Origin: Prostheceraeus crozeri | Taxonomy: Eukaryota > Platyhelminthes > Polycladida > Euryleptidae | Length of the DNA stretch: 64,000 bases | Direction of reading: 5' to 3' | NCBI GenBank assembly: GCA_907163375.1 | Contig: CAJQUW010003210.1 | Coordinates: 1 to 64,000, forward strand | Part shown: positions 23,404 to 35,819 of the stretch, piece by piece | Position numbering within the stretch: the first letter of the stretch is position 1 | Layout of the letters: the number at the start of each line of letters is the position of its first letter | Notes under the pieces: model-generated | What the model was told of the DNA's origin: nothing | Databases searched by the model: none | What the model saw: only the letters and a program-made list of their open reading frames with translations | Program-made: the position numbers and the translations under genes

Positions 23404-24968
23404 TCAGCTGATGATAGGAAATGATAGGAAATTGTTATCAATGCCTGACAAATAACAAGCCGCTTTTGCAAATGATGAACCACAATATGGCCACAGCTTC
23501 TTTCTCATCTGGTTTCGTAGAAGGCAGCAACTCTCCCGAGCGATGGCAGGCACTTCTTCACTAATCTGCATTTGGAACAAGTGAATATCCAAAGTAAGAT
23601 AGTTCAGGTAAGATAGATGAGAAGTTGGCTCATCAACCTCAACTCTGTCAAAGAAGCACTTGACGGCTTCCATAATATCCAACAGAGATTTCAGTGAAGG
23701 TAAAGGTGGCAAATTGTCAGATACATGACAGTCTTCTTCTGACAGAAATACAGTGTAGTTGTCCACCGCAGATCGAAGTCGAGAATGTTGAAAGCGCCAT
23801 GGGTGAGTCGTGCTTTTATCAGGAATAGCACGCTTCAGTCGCTTCGCATTTTGGTCGCGTACATTATAGAAAGATTCCACAGAAGTCAGATTAGACAGCA
23901 TGCCACTTAGTAATTCTGGTGGAGACTTCTCGAAAACGTCTTTGACACAAGTCGACAAGGCATGTTTGGTACAACCAATTCTACCACCCAAGTTCAGCGT
24001 CGTTGGATAACGGCCGTCGAACGCTGCGACCATTTTCGGTTCGTTGTCGCTAACTATAAAGATGGATTGAGAGAGCTCACCCTGTTTTTCATCATCCGGT
24101 GACTTAATGCATTCTTCGAGAATTTTGAAAGTGAACTAAGCGTCGTGTGGTACATATCCAAATCACAAATCTTAAGTGGATAACTGAACCAACGCCAATC
24201 TTTATCGAGTCCACAAGCAACAATAGCAAAATAAGAAAGTCGATGTTCATGTCTTCCAGACCAAAAATCAATCATGCATGATACACCAGCATCCGGATCG
24301 TTGAGACTGTTTCTAAAATGATGTTGCAACTTCGCATGGGATTGCTCTCCCTCAGTCATCAACCCCGATGAAATGTAAGTTCGTCCGATGGAATAGTCAT
24401 TGATCTTGTTGTTTCTGTGCGTTACCGAAGAAGCGAAGTTTGCGCAAGAAGATGCAATTTGAGCCATGGCGTTGATGGACACAGTCGGATGTGCACAAAC
24501 AAGCTTCACTACATGCTGCTGCCATTGTTCTTTTGCTTCTTTCGGAAGAGGAGGCTTGCTTGTTGGTGGAGCACATTGAAAACTTCGGTGAATGGTGAGT
24601 TGATTAGACGTCGGCGTCGCCGGTGCGCAGTTTCTCTCGAGATGGCGCTTTATTGCACTGACCCCACTCTGGTTGACCCACTGTCCTCTTGTCTTCTTAA
24701 ACCAAAGAAACAATTTCTTACAGGGATCACAATAAAGGAAAGGGACCAACAATGGTTTCTTGTCGTCTCCTGAGCTCTCGGCAACCGGTGATATGTCCAC
24801 TTGCACGGCATTTATCCTCGAATCAAGATTGGCACTACCACTGGTTAATGACTTCGGTGGTGGAACAAAAGATACACGAGCAGCAGAAATGTGCTGCTGC
24901 AGAGTTTTTTGTCTACTTCGAGGAACTTGTTCGAAGACATCGCAGCGACGACCTGCCTCAGATTGGGA
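23404..24968 (-). pseudogene. hAT transposase with BED zinc finger, broken
   Basis: The minus-strand frame opens after a plausible acceptor (CTTCAG near 24968) and has no convincing ATG of its own, so an upstream exon is implied. The frame from 24806 carries a BED-type finger (C26, C29, H55, C60 of the 250-residue part) and MIDFWSG with D180, the first hAT catalytic Asp region. A frameshift near 24135 moves the reading to the next frame. There SDNEPKMVAAF gives the second Asp, and RIGCTKHALS matches the hAT C..H motif. The frame ends at 23404 before the C-terminal catalytic Glu and dimerisation domain, so the 3' half is lost. Function in the family: cut-and-paste transposition with 8-bp duplications. 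No terminal repeats were found around it. Confidence 0.8.
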
Positions 24969-25208
24969 ACTGAAGTTGCAGACGATTATAATTACATCAT
25001 ATATCTCGATTCCTCTTCGGTCTGCAGCCTAATGAATCATCGCCAAGCGTCAATCAGGGGAAAAGAATGTTTTGCGAGCTCACATTCCCTCACTTGAATT
25101 GTCAAAAGTTGCGTAAGTGAACTTGATCATGCAGCGCACGGGGCGAGAGAATCGGTCGGTCAATGACATGGATACTGATTCTCCTCCCGTCGGTTGACGC
25201 ATGGAATA

Positions 25209-26631
25209 CTACACCATTTCCACTTTAATTACAGAACTCTGCAGTTATATTCAAGAATCCAGCAGATTTATTTCAGCATTTCAAGTTTGTATTTCAGATT
25301 GAAGCATTTATATTTTTGACAACATTTTAATTTCAGAGAATTTTTGTGCGTGTGTTTAAATCATTTATATTTGAGAATGCAACACTTATATTTCAGACTT
25401 TGTCATTTCTAATTCAGAAATAGACTTTATATTTCAGAAATAATCATCTATAATTCATTTTCAGTCATTTATATTTCAGAATTCCAGAAAAGACGATATA
25501 TATTTAAGAAAGTGTCATTTATATTTCAGATTTGCAGTTTATATTTCAGAACCGGTCATTTCAATTTGAGATAGCTGCACTTATAATTTTAGACGCTAGA
25601 AGTAATTCAGAATACGTCATTTATATTTCAGAAATCCCCATTTCACTTTCAGAATTGGTCACTTGCAATTCATATGTCAAGTTTTAATTTCAGAAACGGT
25701 GAAATATATTTCAGAATGCATCAGTTTAATTTAAGCACTTCTCAGTTGTCAGAAAATGCTTGCAAAGATCCGAATAGTGTGCAGGAGGCTAAGGTATAAA
25801 TTGGCCAACACAGATGATTGATAAAATTACTGTTGGTGACAATGCAAGTGTCCGATAATTGTGCAATTTGTTTGAGACCAATGTGAAAAGCAACATTATT
25901 ACGAATCCTGCCATGTATGCATTTATTCCACCGCGAATGCATTGCTCCTATTACGAACAGCGTCAATGCGTTAAATATAAAATCTCTGGATGAAAAAACG
26001 CATCTTTTATCTTACAAAATCAAATTAAAGAATATTGAATATCTCACAAAGTGATAGAAGCTTCCATTTTATTGAAAATGCAACTTCTGATTTAAAGAAA
26101 AAATTCTCAAATTTAATTGATGCATTCTGAAATATATTTCACCGTTTCTGAAATTAAAACTTGACATATGAATTGCAAGTGACCAATTCTGAAAGTGAAA
26201 TGGGGATTTCTGAAATATAAATGACGTATTCTGAATTACTTCTAGCGTCTGAATGATAAGTGCAGATATCTCAAATTGAAATGACTGGTTCTGAAATATA
26301 AACTGCAAATCTGAAATATAGATGACACTTTCTTAAAGATGACACTTTCTTAAATATACTATATCGTCTTTTCTGGAATTCTGAAATATAAATGACTGAA
26401 AATGAATTATAAATGATTATTTCTGAATTAGAAATGACAAAGTCTGAAATATAAGTGTCGCATTCTCAAATATAAATGATTTAAACACATGCACAAAAAT
26501 TCTCTGAAATTAAAATGTTGTCAAAAATATAAATGCTTCAATCTGAAATACAAACTTGAAATACTGAAATAAATCTGCTGGATTCTTGAATATAACTGCA
26601 GAGTTCTGTAATTAAAGTGGAAATGGTGTAG
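25209..26631. mobile_element. Foldback element with about 530-bp arms made of short iterated units
   Basis: The left arm (about 25209-25735) and right arm (about 26100-26631) are close inverse copies, starting CTACACCATTTCCACTTTAA and its complement. They are separated by about 365 bp with no coding potential. The arms consist of degenerate units around TCATTTATATTTCAGA, repeated roughly every 20-30 bp. ATA flanks both ends (25206-25208 and 26632-26634), a possible 3-bp duplication. One arm has an extra unit of about 20 bp near 25423, so unit number changes inside the arms. It sits in the left terminal repeat of the P-like element. Confidence 0.88.
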
Positions 26632-26713
26632 ATATTAACACCTGGAATGATCATTTCCCAAATTTCTTCCTCTCGCTCGGGATTTCTTAAGTCAAAGCTT
26701 CGAACAGATGTAA

Positions 26714-29460
26714 GCTGACCTTAATGAAACTGACCAAGTGGACTCGCTAAAGGCTATTGAGGAGAAGTTCTCGTCTGAAACCTCTCCCTCTGGATTTATG
26801 ATTCACCGCCATGAAGGTATTCTTTACTTTCTGTACTTAGACCTGTCGTCCTCTCCACCCCAAGTCAAACGATCTATAATAATTCATCCCAATTTGAAAT
26901 TTAAAGTCTGCGGTTCTACAAGAAGTTATCCCCCATACCGATTTAAACATATCACGTCCACCGATACAATACGCCGCATGAGTATTCTACTTAATCTCAT
27001 GGCTTTCGTGAAGAGCAACTCTAATGAAGCCAATGAAGAAAATTTGAAAATGGATGCGATCGCCCTTTTGCGAGTAAGTCATACACATCATATATTTAAT
27101 TCATATCACAAATACAGTCTTTATGTATTCTATTCATTTTCATGTATTTTATTCATTCTTGCATGGATACTACATGCATTTTAGATATATAATAACATTT
27201 TATCATAGTGAATTGATTCAAGTTTTAATAGATATTCATCAGACAATGATTTTCAATCAAACTACAAGTTATTATAAATTGAATATACTTCACTGATCAA
27301 TTGATATAAGGAGCCACTACGAGTAAATGTTATTTTTGACATTGACACTTGAATATTTCAGCTAACTGAATCCTTGGGCTCAGCCCTATGGGCCACTATG
27401 CTCAAATTTCTAGCGACTCTCACTACATGATATTTTTGACATTGACACTTGAATATTTCAGCTAACTGAATCCTTGGGCTCAGCCCTATGGGCCACTATG
27501 CTCAAATTTCTAGCGACATTTTTTTAATCTTGCTTTTTATATTCGTGCAACGCACGTTTCTTCAGATTCAATATCATACATTATTACTTTCACATTTTCA
27601 GAGACAAGTCGAGCTGGATGAAAATACAACAGAGAATCGTTGTCTCAATTTCTTGATAGAGCAGCTTGAATCCTGTCAATGGCAAGAAACTATTCCTCAT
27701 TTTTGATCCAACCCATAATCTGAAGAACCTTTACAACAATTTTCGCTCGAGAGCTATGTTTCGCTGTCCTGAATTTCCTCTAATCCTTTGTGAATGTACT
27801 GAAGGCCGTTTCAAAGATATAGTTTCTGTTTACGATGCAGAGAAAAACCAACCCCTAAAACTAGCTCACAAGTTGAACAAGACCGTCATGAATCCTTCCA
27901 ATATTCAAAAAACGAATGTTAAACTGGCCAATGCTGTTCCACTAGTCCACTATCTACGCATTGAAAGCTTATGGATATGTCAATGCTGCCAAAATTATTG
28001 AACTGTTTAGAAAAGTTTGGAATATCTTGAATGTTAAGACTTCGAGTATTGGATTCCACAAGAGAGACATCACTTTAGATCCCGTTACATCTGTTGACGA
28101 TTGGAAGCTAAATAAAGTTTCTAATGGAATTTCATGCCTTTTGTGCAAATGGGAAGATTCCCAGGTAAGACACTTGTTAAATGAACTATTAATCAATATG
28201 TTTGAAGCCATACCCTTATATAGTATTCAAGATAATTTCCAATAGACAGAGAGCGCTGTATGAGATAATTTTCAGGAAATTTCTCTGGTTTTTTCTGGAA
28301 TTGATGGCTAGACGGATAAAATATTAAGGTTTTAGGAAGATATTTAGTAAAACAATTGAATGACCATGTGTTTTGTTGGCTATGTAATTATTATTGCAAA
28401 ATTAATTAATAATTCGACTAGATCAACTAAATACATATTCGAATATTTGCAAGATTAAATGCAGATAATATCAAATGTTTCTGGTTGAATGAACTATTTT
28501 CTACTAGATTTCGTGCCGGTAGACAATTATTTTTTTCATTAATTTGAATTAACAATTGAGATAATATATTGAACTACATATATGTATTATTTTCAGGAAC
28601 CCGGGCTTACCAAGCAAACATTTCTCGCTTTCAAGCAGACTATCCCTGTTATTGTCGGCTTATCGCACCACTTGTTTGAAGAGCATGGGTTTAACTACCT
28701 TCTCCTCGGACTTATTCAATCAGACAACCTGGAATCACGATTCGGATGGTATCGACAGCTCAGTGGTACGAATTATTTTGTCTGTTTGAAGCAGCTGGAG
28801 TATAGTGAGCGGAAGACTCGAACCATCTCACTTTTGAGATACTCAGGCTTCTCTGTTGCTGACATTGATAATGTCCTTGAATTAAGTGAGCCTGTACAAG
28901 TTGATATTGGTATAATAGCAAAGGAACAACCTGATGAACTTCTACTGAACCATTTGCCATCAGAGAAAGACATGGTTGTCCTCATATATGTTTGTGGTGC
29001 CTGTGCCCGATCCATTTATAGAACGAAAAAATGTGATTCCTGCAAAGCTTCACTGATTGATCCGGACAAGAATTTATCTGTGGACGAGAACACGCCCGCA
29101 TATGAATTTCTTGATTCAATCGATAGAGGAGGCTTATATTTTCCGCTAAGCCATGTACTACAGATCAGGGTGTGTTGCTGGAAAATTTTTAAAGAGGTCG
29201 ACGCATCGCAAGCATTATCGAGAAAATTGTTTTCGACTCAAAACAGCCGTCGCATATTTTGTAACGTGGTTGAAAATCTCTTTTTAGACAACAACATTGA
29301 GGCATTCGGTATAACCATGTGTACAAATGGGCATTATCTTGTTTTTGAAATGTCCAATCGTCTGTATAATTGCTTTTTGAAAAACTACACAAATCGAATC
29401 TCAGAAAGAGATTTGAAGGCCAAATTAAACGCAAAGTGTTCCAAGTTTTCGAATCACTAA
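26714..29460 (+). pseudogene. P-element-type transposase gene, spliced, frameshifted
   Basis: Four coding blocks are visible. Block 1, open from 26714, ends DAIALLR at 27073 before GTAAGT; it has no ATG and no THAP finger, so the 5' end is missing. Block 2 starts after TATTTCAG (LTESLGSALWATMLKFLAT) and is tandemly duplicated. Block 3 is about 27607-28164, ending at CAG before GTAAGA. It includes FLIFDPTHNLKNLYNNF, the D-P-x-H-x-x-K motif of P transposases, and shows two frameshifts (near 27660 and 27945). Block 4, 28597-29460, follows TTTTCAG in phase 0. It contains QSDNLESRFGWYRQLSG, matching the family's 'DxLExxFG..R..G' block, and a CGACARSIYRTKKCDSC zinc-like cluster. GTP-dependent cut-and-paste transposition is known for the family. 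This copy is dead. Confidence 0.82.
27331..27517. repeat. 100-bp-period tandem duplication covering a transposase exon
   Basis: 87-bp copies at 27331-27417 and 27431-27517 are identical by eye. Each includes an acceptor (ATATTTCAG) and the following coding stretch CTAACTGAATCCTTGGGCTC onward. No clear donor follows either copy. It is a recent duplication because no differences are seen. Confidence 0.95.
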
Positions 29461-29741
29461 AAGCATTATTTTGAAATGTATTTGTTTTTAGTTCTTCATG
29501 ATTTTGTTAATGCTGTAAGACCCTATATCAAACAAATGAATACAATGTGCCGATGTTCCTATCAACAATAATATATGCATGTAGCAATAGTTGTATGCAT
29601 AAGATAGGATAAAGCACTGGACGATTAACTAATCCGACAAAAAAAATCATTTCACGCGCGTCTGCCTAATGGCCTCTCATCGTAGCGCGTCAAAATGAGT
29701 GATCATTCCAGGTGTTAATATCTAGAATTCCATGGTTGACG

Positions 29742-31638
29742 ATGCGAATTGACAGACAGCCTCAACAGATACATGTAATTACATAATCCAGGTTCTCTCT
29801 CTCTCTCATTCATTCAAGACCGATATTAGTCTTCCTATAAGATTGATAAGCCAAGAAAAGAATTGTTATGATGATGGTTACCGACCCGTGTTTCGTCACC
29901 CTGACAGAATCATGCTTTTTTCAGACAAGGACAGCCTGCCTACTGTAGACACACCTGTACAATGTACATGTATAAATGTTGCATTTTCACTTCAATCTGT
30001 GCGTCATTCATGAGCGGCTTCGCCTAGTCATCCAGTAAGATGAGTGCAACTACAGCCTGCATTCTCGCTTTCTCACAACCTTTGCAAACCAAAAAAGAGT
30101 TGATACTTTCAAATAAGATTTAAATTTATCTTATTTTGGTGATCAAAATTTTCATTTAATTCCCATGGGATTCCCATGATCTGAAGCAAGATTCCCATGG
30201 GAATTCCCATTCCCACGACAAGCCTGCCTAGTAGGAATGCCTAAAATTAGTAGGATTGCCTGATCGCATCGGTTATGAAGATCGCCCAGCCGAGCTGACA
30301 TTCTTTCATGGGTCCGCGCTGTCAGAAGCTTTGTTGTGATAATGTATTAGTATATTACTCATAATGTACATTAAAGGATTCCACTAAAATAAGATTTAGA
30401 TGATTTACAGTCATTAATTATTTCTAATATTTGTGATAATTAAATAGTTTATTCAATACATGATTTCTGATTATCAATTTTGTAGCTGCGATATATATTT
30501 GTAGGTGAGTAGTAGTGAAGTTGCAAACCTCACTCAGACAGTATAGAATAGGGAACTGCTACTAAAGTCATAAATGCCTAAACTCATGTGATTCGAGGAG
30601 AACTGAGATATCTCTTTAAGTCTTCTCGTAAGTAAATCGAAGAGGATTCGGAGAAGTTAATGATTAGAAGACTTCAAGATCAAAGAGATCTGACTTGAAA
30701 TTCGAGAAGTTTGAGAAATTGAACCGATATCTACGGAATGACAATTGTTGAGTTAATTTTGCTGTCTTGAATTGAGATCACGAGACAGAATGTCTAACGA
30801 TTGCACAAATGATTGAAATGGGCATTTCGAGACCCTTAATCTTGTGAGAGATTGATTTAGACGGATTTTGACCAGCACTTCAATCAGTCTGAACTGATAT
30901 GTTTAGCTCATTTAATGAACCTCAGAATGAATTCGAAGACATTTAGAAAAATCGTGACTTCCTTAAATGCAAGTACTGATGTCGAGACACATTTATATGA
31001 ATCTAGATGGATCAACCCATGAGAGACACATTAACAATGCGAGTTCAATGTAAGTTGATAAATAATTCAAAGGTTGTAAGGGAGCGTGTGAATAATTTTA
31101 AGACCGGTTGTGAATGCTATTTCGATAGATAAGACACACTGTAAATTCAAGCTTTCATGATTGACTTTCTTCTAACTGCCACTGTGATATAATTTGGTAG
31201 AATTTGAGTCTGATGTTAGCCATCAGCTGAAAATATTCTACAAAATATATTTTGATTCTATAATCCATAAGATAGTTTAAATAGCAAAACTACATGTACA
31301 TGAAATTCTATAAATACATGGAAAAAATACAATGAATACATGAACACTTGAACATTTTGAACAACTTGAACAGCTTGAACACATTGAACGCAAAAATACA
31401 TGAAATGAATTCTACATGAAATTTTTTTGCATGCACACGAAATACTTTTAACGCATTTCGTGCATTAATCTTGTAAAAGTGATATTCAATTTCTCTAGGT
31501 CGGCCGTTTAAAAGCAAATAAACCAAAAGCAGATATTCAAAATTTATAATCACCGATTTTGACACATATGTTTTGAAATTCTCTTTTTTGATTCCTGTTC
31601 ACGATGCTAAATTGAGTGATTTTGATAAGCAGCTACTA
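29742..31638. other. About 1.9 kb without a gene; hAT-like palindromic phrase near 30160-30213
   Basis: A CT microsatellite lies at 29793-29806. Near 30158-30213 the phrase ATTCCCATGGGAATTCCC is repeated in dyad fashion and ends ACAAGCCTGCC, reminiscent of a hAT terminus read outward. No matching second end was established. The rest is unremarkable AT-rich DNA. Confidence 0.35.
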
Positions 31639-32310
31639 TAGTCCGGCAGCCAGAATGAGTTTCAGCAGGGAACGAGGCCGAAAGTGAGACTTAAACAGAA
31701 TGATGTGCACCCCATGCCCTCTGTCAGACAGGATTAAAAAAAACACATATAAATCCAATGGGACGCAGATTGCAGTTTTTGGTTAAAAAATGAAATTTTC
31801 TATGGTTTCTCTGATTAAACGAAAAGTACTAAGCCCAGAGTCATAATTTTTGGCAAGGAATTTCTTCAAGTCATTTCCTATGATGTGCATGTGATATTAC
31901 CATGCTTCTGATCTGAAATGCATGTGAGAATGTGGATGAAGTGGGCCAACATGTTGGTGTTTGCCGACATTAAGAGGTTCGCCAAATCTAAATGTACTTA
32001 GCTTTATAGACTGGGGTGCATGAAAATGAAAGGAAATTACTTGAAAACATTCCATGCCAAAAATTATGTCTCTTGGCTTAGTACTTTTCGTTCAATCAGA
32101 GAAACCATAGAAAATTTCATTTTAACCAAAAACTGCAATCTGCGTCCCATTGGATTTACATGTGTTTTTTTTAATCCTGTCTGACAAGAATAGGAACTCA
32201 CCAGAACTCGGCAGACGTGCCGATTCGTAGTAGGCATAGGGTGTACATCATTCTGTGAAAGTCTCATTTTCGGCCTCGTTCCCTGCAGAAACTGGCTGGC
32301 TGCCGGACTA
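31639..32310. mobile_element. TAGTCCGGCAGCCAG foldback element, copy 2 (complete)
   Basis: The terminal repeats TAGTCCGGCAGCCAG and CTGGCTGCCGGACTA start arms of about 250-270 bp that are inverse copies; for example ATCCTGTCTGACA and AATCCAATGGGACGCAGATT appear in both orientations. CTA directly flanks both ends (31636-31638 and 32311-32313), a likely 3-bp duplication. No coding capacity. Partial relatives lie at 21470-21936 and 51850-52380. Confidence 0.85.
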
Positions 32311-32619
32311 CTAAAGAATAGGTAGATCTATTCCTAGGACGGGAGCTACTGACACTTTCTTCCTAATTTCGCGCACAAAGGGCTTAATAGCATGGATTTG
32401 TAGAGCTTGAAACGTTGAATAAAATAATCAAATTCTTCAGTGTCACAGTCAGTCGCTTTCGGTTATAGGTAAGGTTTAAGGATCCCCATTGAAATCCAAT
32501 GGTGAAATTCAAGAAATATCTATGGATTGTGAAACACTTGCCAATTTTCGTATATTTTCTTTTGCAGAAAAGAAACTACTGATCAGAATGCCATGAGATT
32601 TGAAACATGATTGAGTTCA

Positions 32620-32811
32620 GAATATCAACTTCGATATAAAAGTTGATGTGAGTCACATGATTTAGTCTTTCATGTTTGAGAGCCTCTACAAAATGAGTAA
32701 AATGGCCAAAATTAAGTCAAAACATGAAATTTACGCATTTTGTATAGGCTCTCAAACATCAAATACTGAAGCGTGTGACTCACTTCAACTTTTATATTTA
32801 AGTTGATGTTC
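32620..32811. mobile_element. 192-bp palindromic MITE with 75-bp arms
   Basis: The arms GAATATCAACTT..GAGAGCCTCTACAAAATG and the inverse GAACATCAACTT..GAGAGCCTATACAAAATG match at roughly 85 % by eye around a 40-base loop. No target duplication is evident. No second copy was found in the window. Confidence 0.8.
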
Positions 32812-32819
32812 TAATTAAT

Positions 32820-34490
32820 CCGCTTGATTTAAGCGGATGGGATTATTAGATTCTTAACCGATAATTCGACGTTTTTCGGTGAAGTATAAAAGTAAAATCT
32901 GATTCCGTAGGAAGTTGATTATCTGTCATTGCTGCTTTAGGTGCCATGGATTTTATTTTATTGAGACAACAATGAAGGGTGGTTGTTGTTCGTTAAAACA
33001 TGAAACAATGGTTTTAGAGGCAACAATGAAAGGAAGATTCATCAGCGATTCATTACCCAATATTTCCATATTTAAGTTTCTAAGAGTTCAGATTAAATTA
33101 GCTCTAAAAAACATGAGATGCTGAAATTTGAATTATCGATATTCTTCTTTTATTCAAAAACAAATTTACTCACTAGCGTACATCAGATGGGAACTTTCAG
33201 ATAGCTTTGTACAATTCATTTTAGCACGCAAACTCTTCGACTGTGTCATTAGTTTCAATGTCAACAAAACTCATTCGATAACGTGAAATTGTTAATCATT
33301 CACTTTAATCCTGAGAGGAGGTAGAAGTCATATTCAACGAAGGCGACTTTCTCTGTCAATGGCTTTGCAGATAGACAGCTGTATCAAATGTAAATCAAAA
33401 GGGAATCATTCCATAATGAAAGGATAGACAGTTCAGGATCATGTGACAATGAAGAAATCACTTTCAAAGAAGTAGTCAGGTGTATTCAGTATTCGGTCAG
33501 TACAGTCAGTATTCGTCAGTATTAGTCAGTACTCGGTCTTCACAAGGCTGAATTTTTATTTTTAGGACAGAGCGGTCTCATCTCGCCTAGTGGCATAGGC
33601 ATGTAGCCAAATTCCTACTTTATAAAGCAGCCACATGACTTCTTCAGTTCTTGCAAAGCTTTATATTCTGATTGTTTTCCAGCTGATAATGAATCTACAT
33701 AAATATGGCGAGCACTTCGTCCATCGTTTGAGGCTTGTATTTCGTCTTGAGATTAAAAGGTTTTATTCTCCCTTCTCCTGGTGTTTTAGTTATGCTTGTC
33801 TTGCTTGACTATTACTCCTAGCTAGGTTATCTCAGGGATTTCAGTATTGCTTTTATTTCTACAGTTTGATTTTATCTTCTAGGAAATTCCATTAGCGCTC
33901 TTGTTCAAGTTTTTTATGTCTTCGTGTCTTGGATCTTCGCTAATGTCAACTATGATCATTTTTGAAATAATTATATATTTATATTGACGGAAATGTTAAC
34001 CAATTAACCAAACGTTAACCGATTAACTTATGAAAGAAGCTGCACGAAGCAAAATTGCAATTTTAACAATCTAAGAACAACCAATTATTTAAAAATTCAC
34101 TGATTCATGAACTCCACAAGAAAAGGACAAAATATATGTTGGAAATGCAATTTTTGATGTCATAATCAGGAAGTACAGTGCTTCAACCCAATATTTTGAA
34201 AACATTTATGGATTCGAACAAAATCTGCATAGCACGCATGCAGTGTGTAAACTATAGATAGATTTCATGTTTATATGTACCTACTATAAAGGGCCGCAAA
34301 GGAATCACAAATCCTGCTTTGTTGTCACACAACAGAAATATGAATTTATCTGCCATAGTATTCCATATATTGAATTTTGACGCTGGAGCGAACACGAGAT
34401 AATGCTTTAATGGCACCCAACGAAAATGAATGATTGTCATCCATGCTCAAGAATCTTGACAAATCACCAAATGTTTTCACTACAACAACT
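32820..34490. other. About 1.7 kb without a recognisable gene
   Basis: A short degenerate repeat of TCAGTATTCGG-like units lies at 33480-33540. No coding region is supported. Confidence 0.35.
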
Positions 34491-35815
34491 GGGTAAATCC
34501 CTGTATTCTAAAACTGTATTTTCGAGAAATTTCTTTCCGTTGCTTCTGATTTTCAAATAACGTCATTAGTCTCTCAATGTTCTTTTTCTTTAGAAAGACG
34601 TATCATCATCTGGTATCGACTCATTTCCTAGACCATTAGACCAATATAACGGTTTCTATTAACCTTACTCTGCCCAAGGAAGTTAAATTTATATTAAAAT
34701 GACCATTTTTTGTATCATATTATTCATTTAGCATTAGTAATTGCATTTAGATTGGTTAAAACTTTTACATTGACAAAGCTATCGAACAGGCAGTTTCCAC
34801 ACTATAGTGTCGGTTTGGCAGTTTGGGAGTATGCACACTACAGTGCGGATGCTAGATAAAGAGTACTCTTAAAATGGATAACAGCATTTTAGTGTTAAAA
34901 ATAATAAGTATAATGAAAACATCAGTTATCTTAGTAAATCATGCACATTGCACATGTATATTACATTACATGGATATTTTATCCTTATCGTATACAATGA
35001 AAGTGCACGCTAAGTGACAGTCATGTTATGAAAGTCTATATTGCGTAATGAAAAAATTTGAGGCAATTCTTGCCTTTCGTCACGCAAAGATGAGCATTGC
35101 ATTAATTTTTTTGTTTCAAAATATCCTAGGTAATATTGACAGACAACGATCTGAAAATCCCTATCAATGGTAACCCTTATAATACGTATTTTCAAATTTT
35201 GAACGATTTTCTATCAATCTTATACCAGTCTTTTGAATTTAATGTTTGAACATGAGTTTAAGACATAACTGAAAATAATGCTTCCGATTTCTGCATACGA
35301 TTAATTGTATGAATTCGTGCCATATTCTTTAAGATTATAGTTTGAACATTACAGTGTGCAGTGGGCAGAGTAAGGTTAAAAAATTTTCATAATAGTCGAA
35401 AATTCCCATTTTTTGACGTTCCAGAGCGTTCGAACCTAAACTCATACAATTGTTTAATTATGGACAAACGTAATTCTACCAAACCTTCTGCTCGTATATG
35501 CCTTGCCCCAAATTTGTTAGATCTAATATTACAAGGCTGAAGCTCTCTGTTTTGTGTCCGGAACATGACTTGCTAGAGGTGTCCTGTAGATTCAATGTCA
35601 TAAGACCGACGATGTGGTTCATATGCCAAAAACATTCATGGCCAAAAGGCATAAAAGAACAAATGGTGTGATTGTCATATATCTATGTCTTGTTTGATCT
35701 ATATATGCTCGTATAATAGGATAAGCAAAATATAGGTCATAAGCACAATAATATATCTATGATTGCTTGTCATTTGACACCAAAAATGCTACTTTTTTAT
35801 TTGCATCTCTCGAGT
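34491..35815. mobile_element. Copy 2 of the 570-bp MITE, split by a TTAA-flanked element
   Basis: It begins GGGTAAATCC like copy 1 and shares long tracts with it: CTCTCAATGTTC..TTCTTTAGAAAGACG before the insertion, then CCCATTTTTTGACGTTCCAGAGCG, ATTCAATGTCATAAGACCGACG and TGACACC..AAAATGC after it. The right terminus is diverged, so the end near 35815 is approximate. It is clearly older or less conserved than copy 1. Confidence 0.75.
34663..35375. mobile_element. 713-bp TTAA-flanked piggyBac-like MITE, nested
   Basis: The ends are CCTTACTCTGCCCA and its exact inverse TGGGCAGAGTAAGG. TTAA lies directly outside both (34659-34662 and 35376-35379), the piggyBac target signature. The interior has no transposase. 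The host MITE sequence resumes on the right side, which proves insertion. Confidence 0.85.
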
Positions 35816-35819
35816 TGCT

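Larger units (their letters stand above)
25200..29733 (+). mobile_element. P-like DNA transposon with exact 8-bp target duplication
   Basis: GGTTGACG flanks the element directly (25192-25199 and 29734-29741). The left end begins CATGGAATA and the right end, read in reverse, ATGGAATTC. An inner inverted repeat of 22 bp (ATATTAACACCTGGAATGAT core) lies at 26632-26653 and 29700-29721. In the left end the two parts of the terminal repeat are separated by a 1.4-kb foldback insertion; without it the two ends would line up closely. Eight-base duplication and CA-starting termini suit the P superfamily, and the interior encodes a P-type transposase. Without the insertion the element is about 3.1 kb. 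Confidence 0.85.

Noticed and set aside
30158-30213. hAT terminal repeat
   Set aside because: The palindromic ATTCCCATGGGAAT phrase is suggestive, but no second end or target duplication could be found, so no element is called.
31137-31160. Another TACACTGTAAA-family terminus
   Set aside because: Only a CACACTGTAAATTC string; no inverse partner was found nearby.
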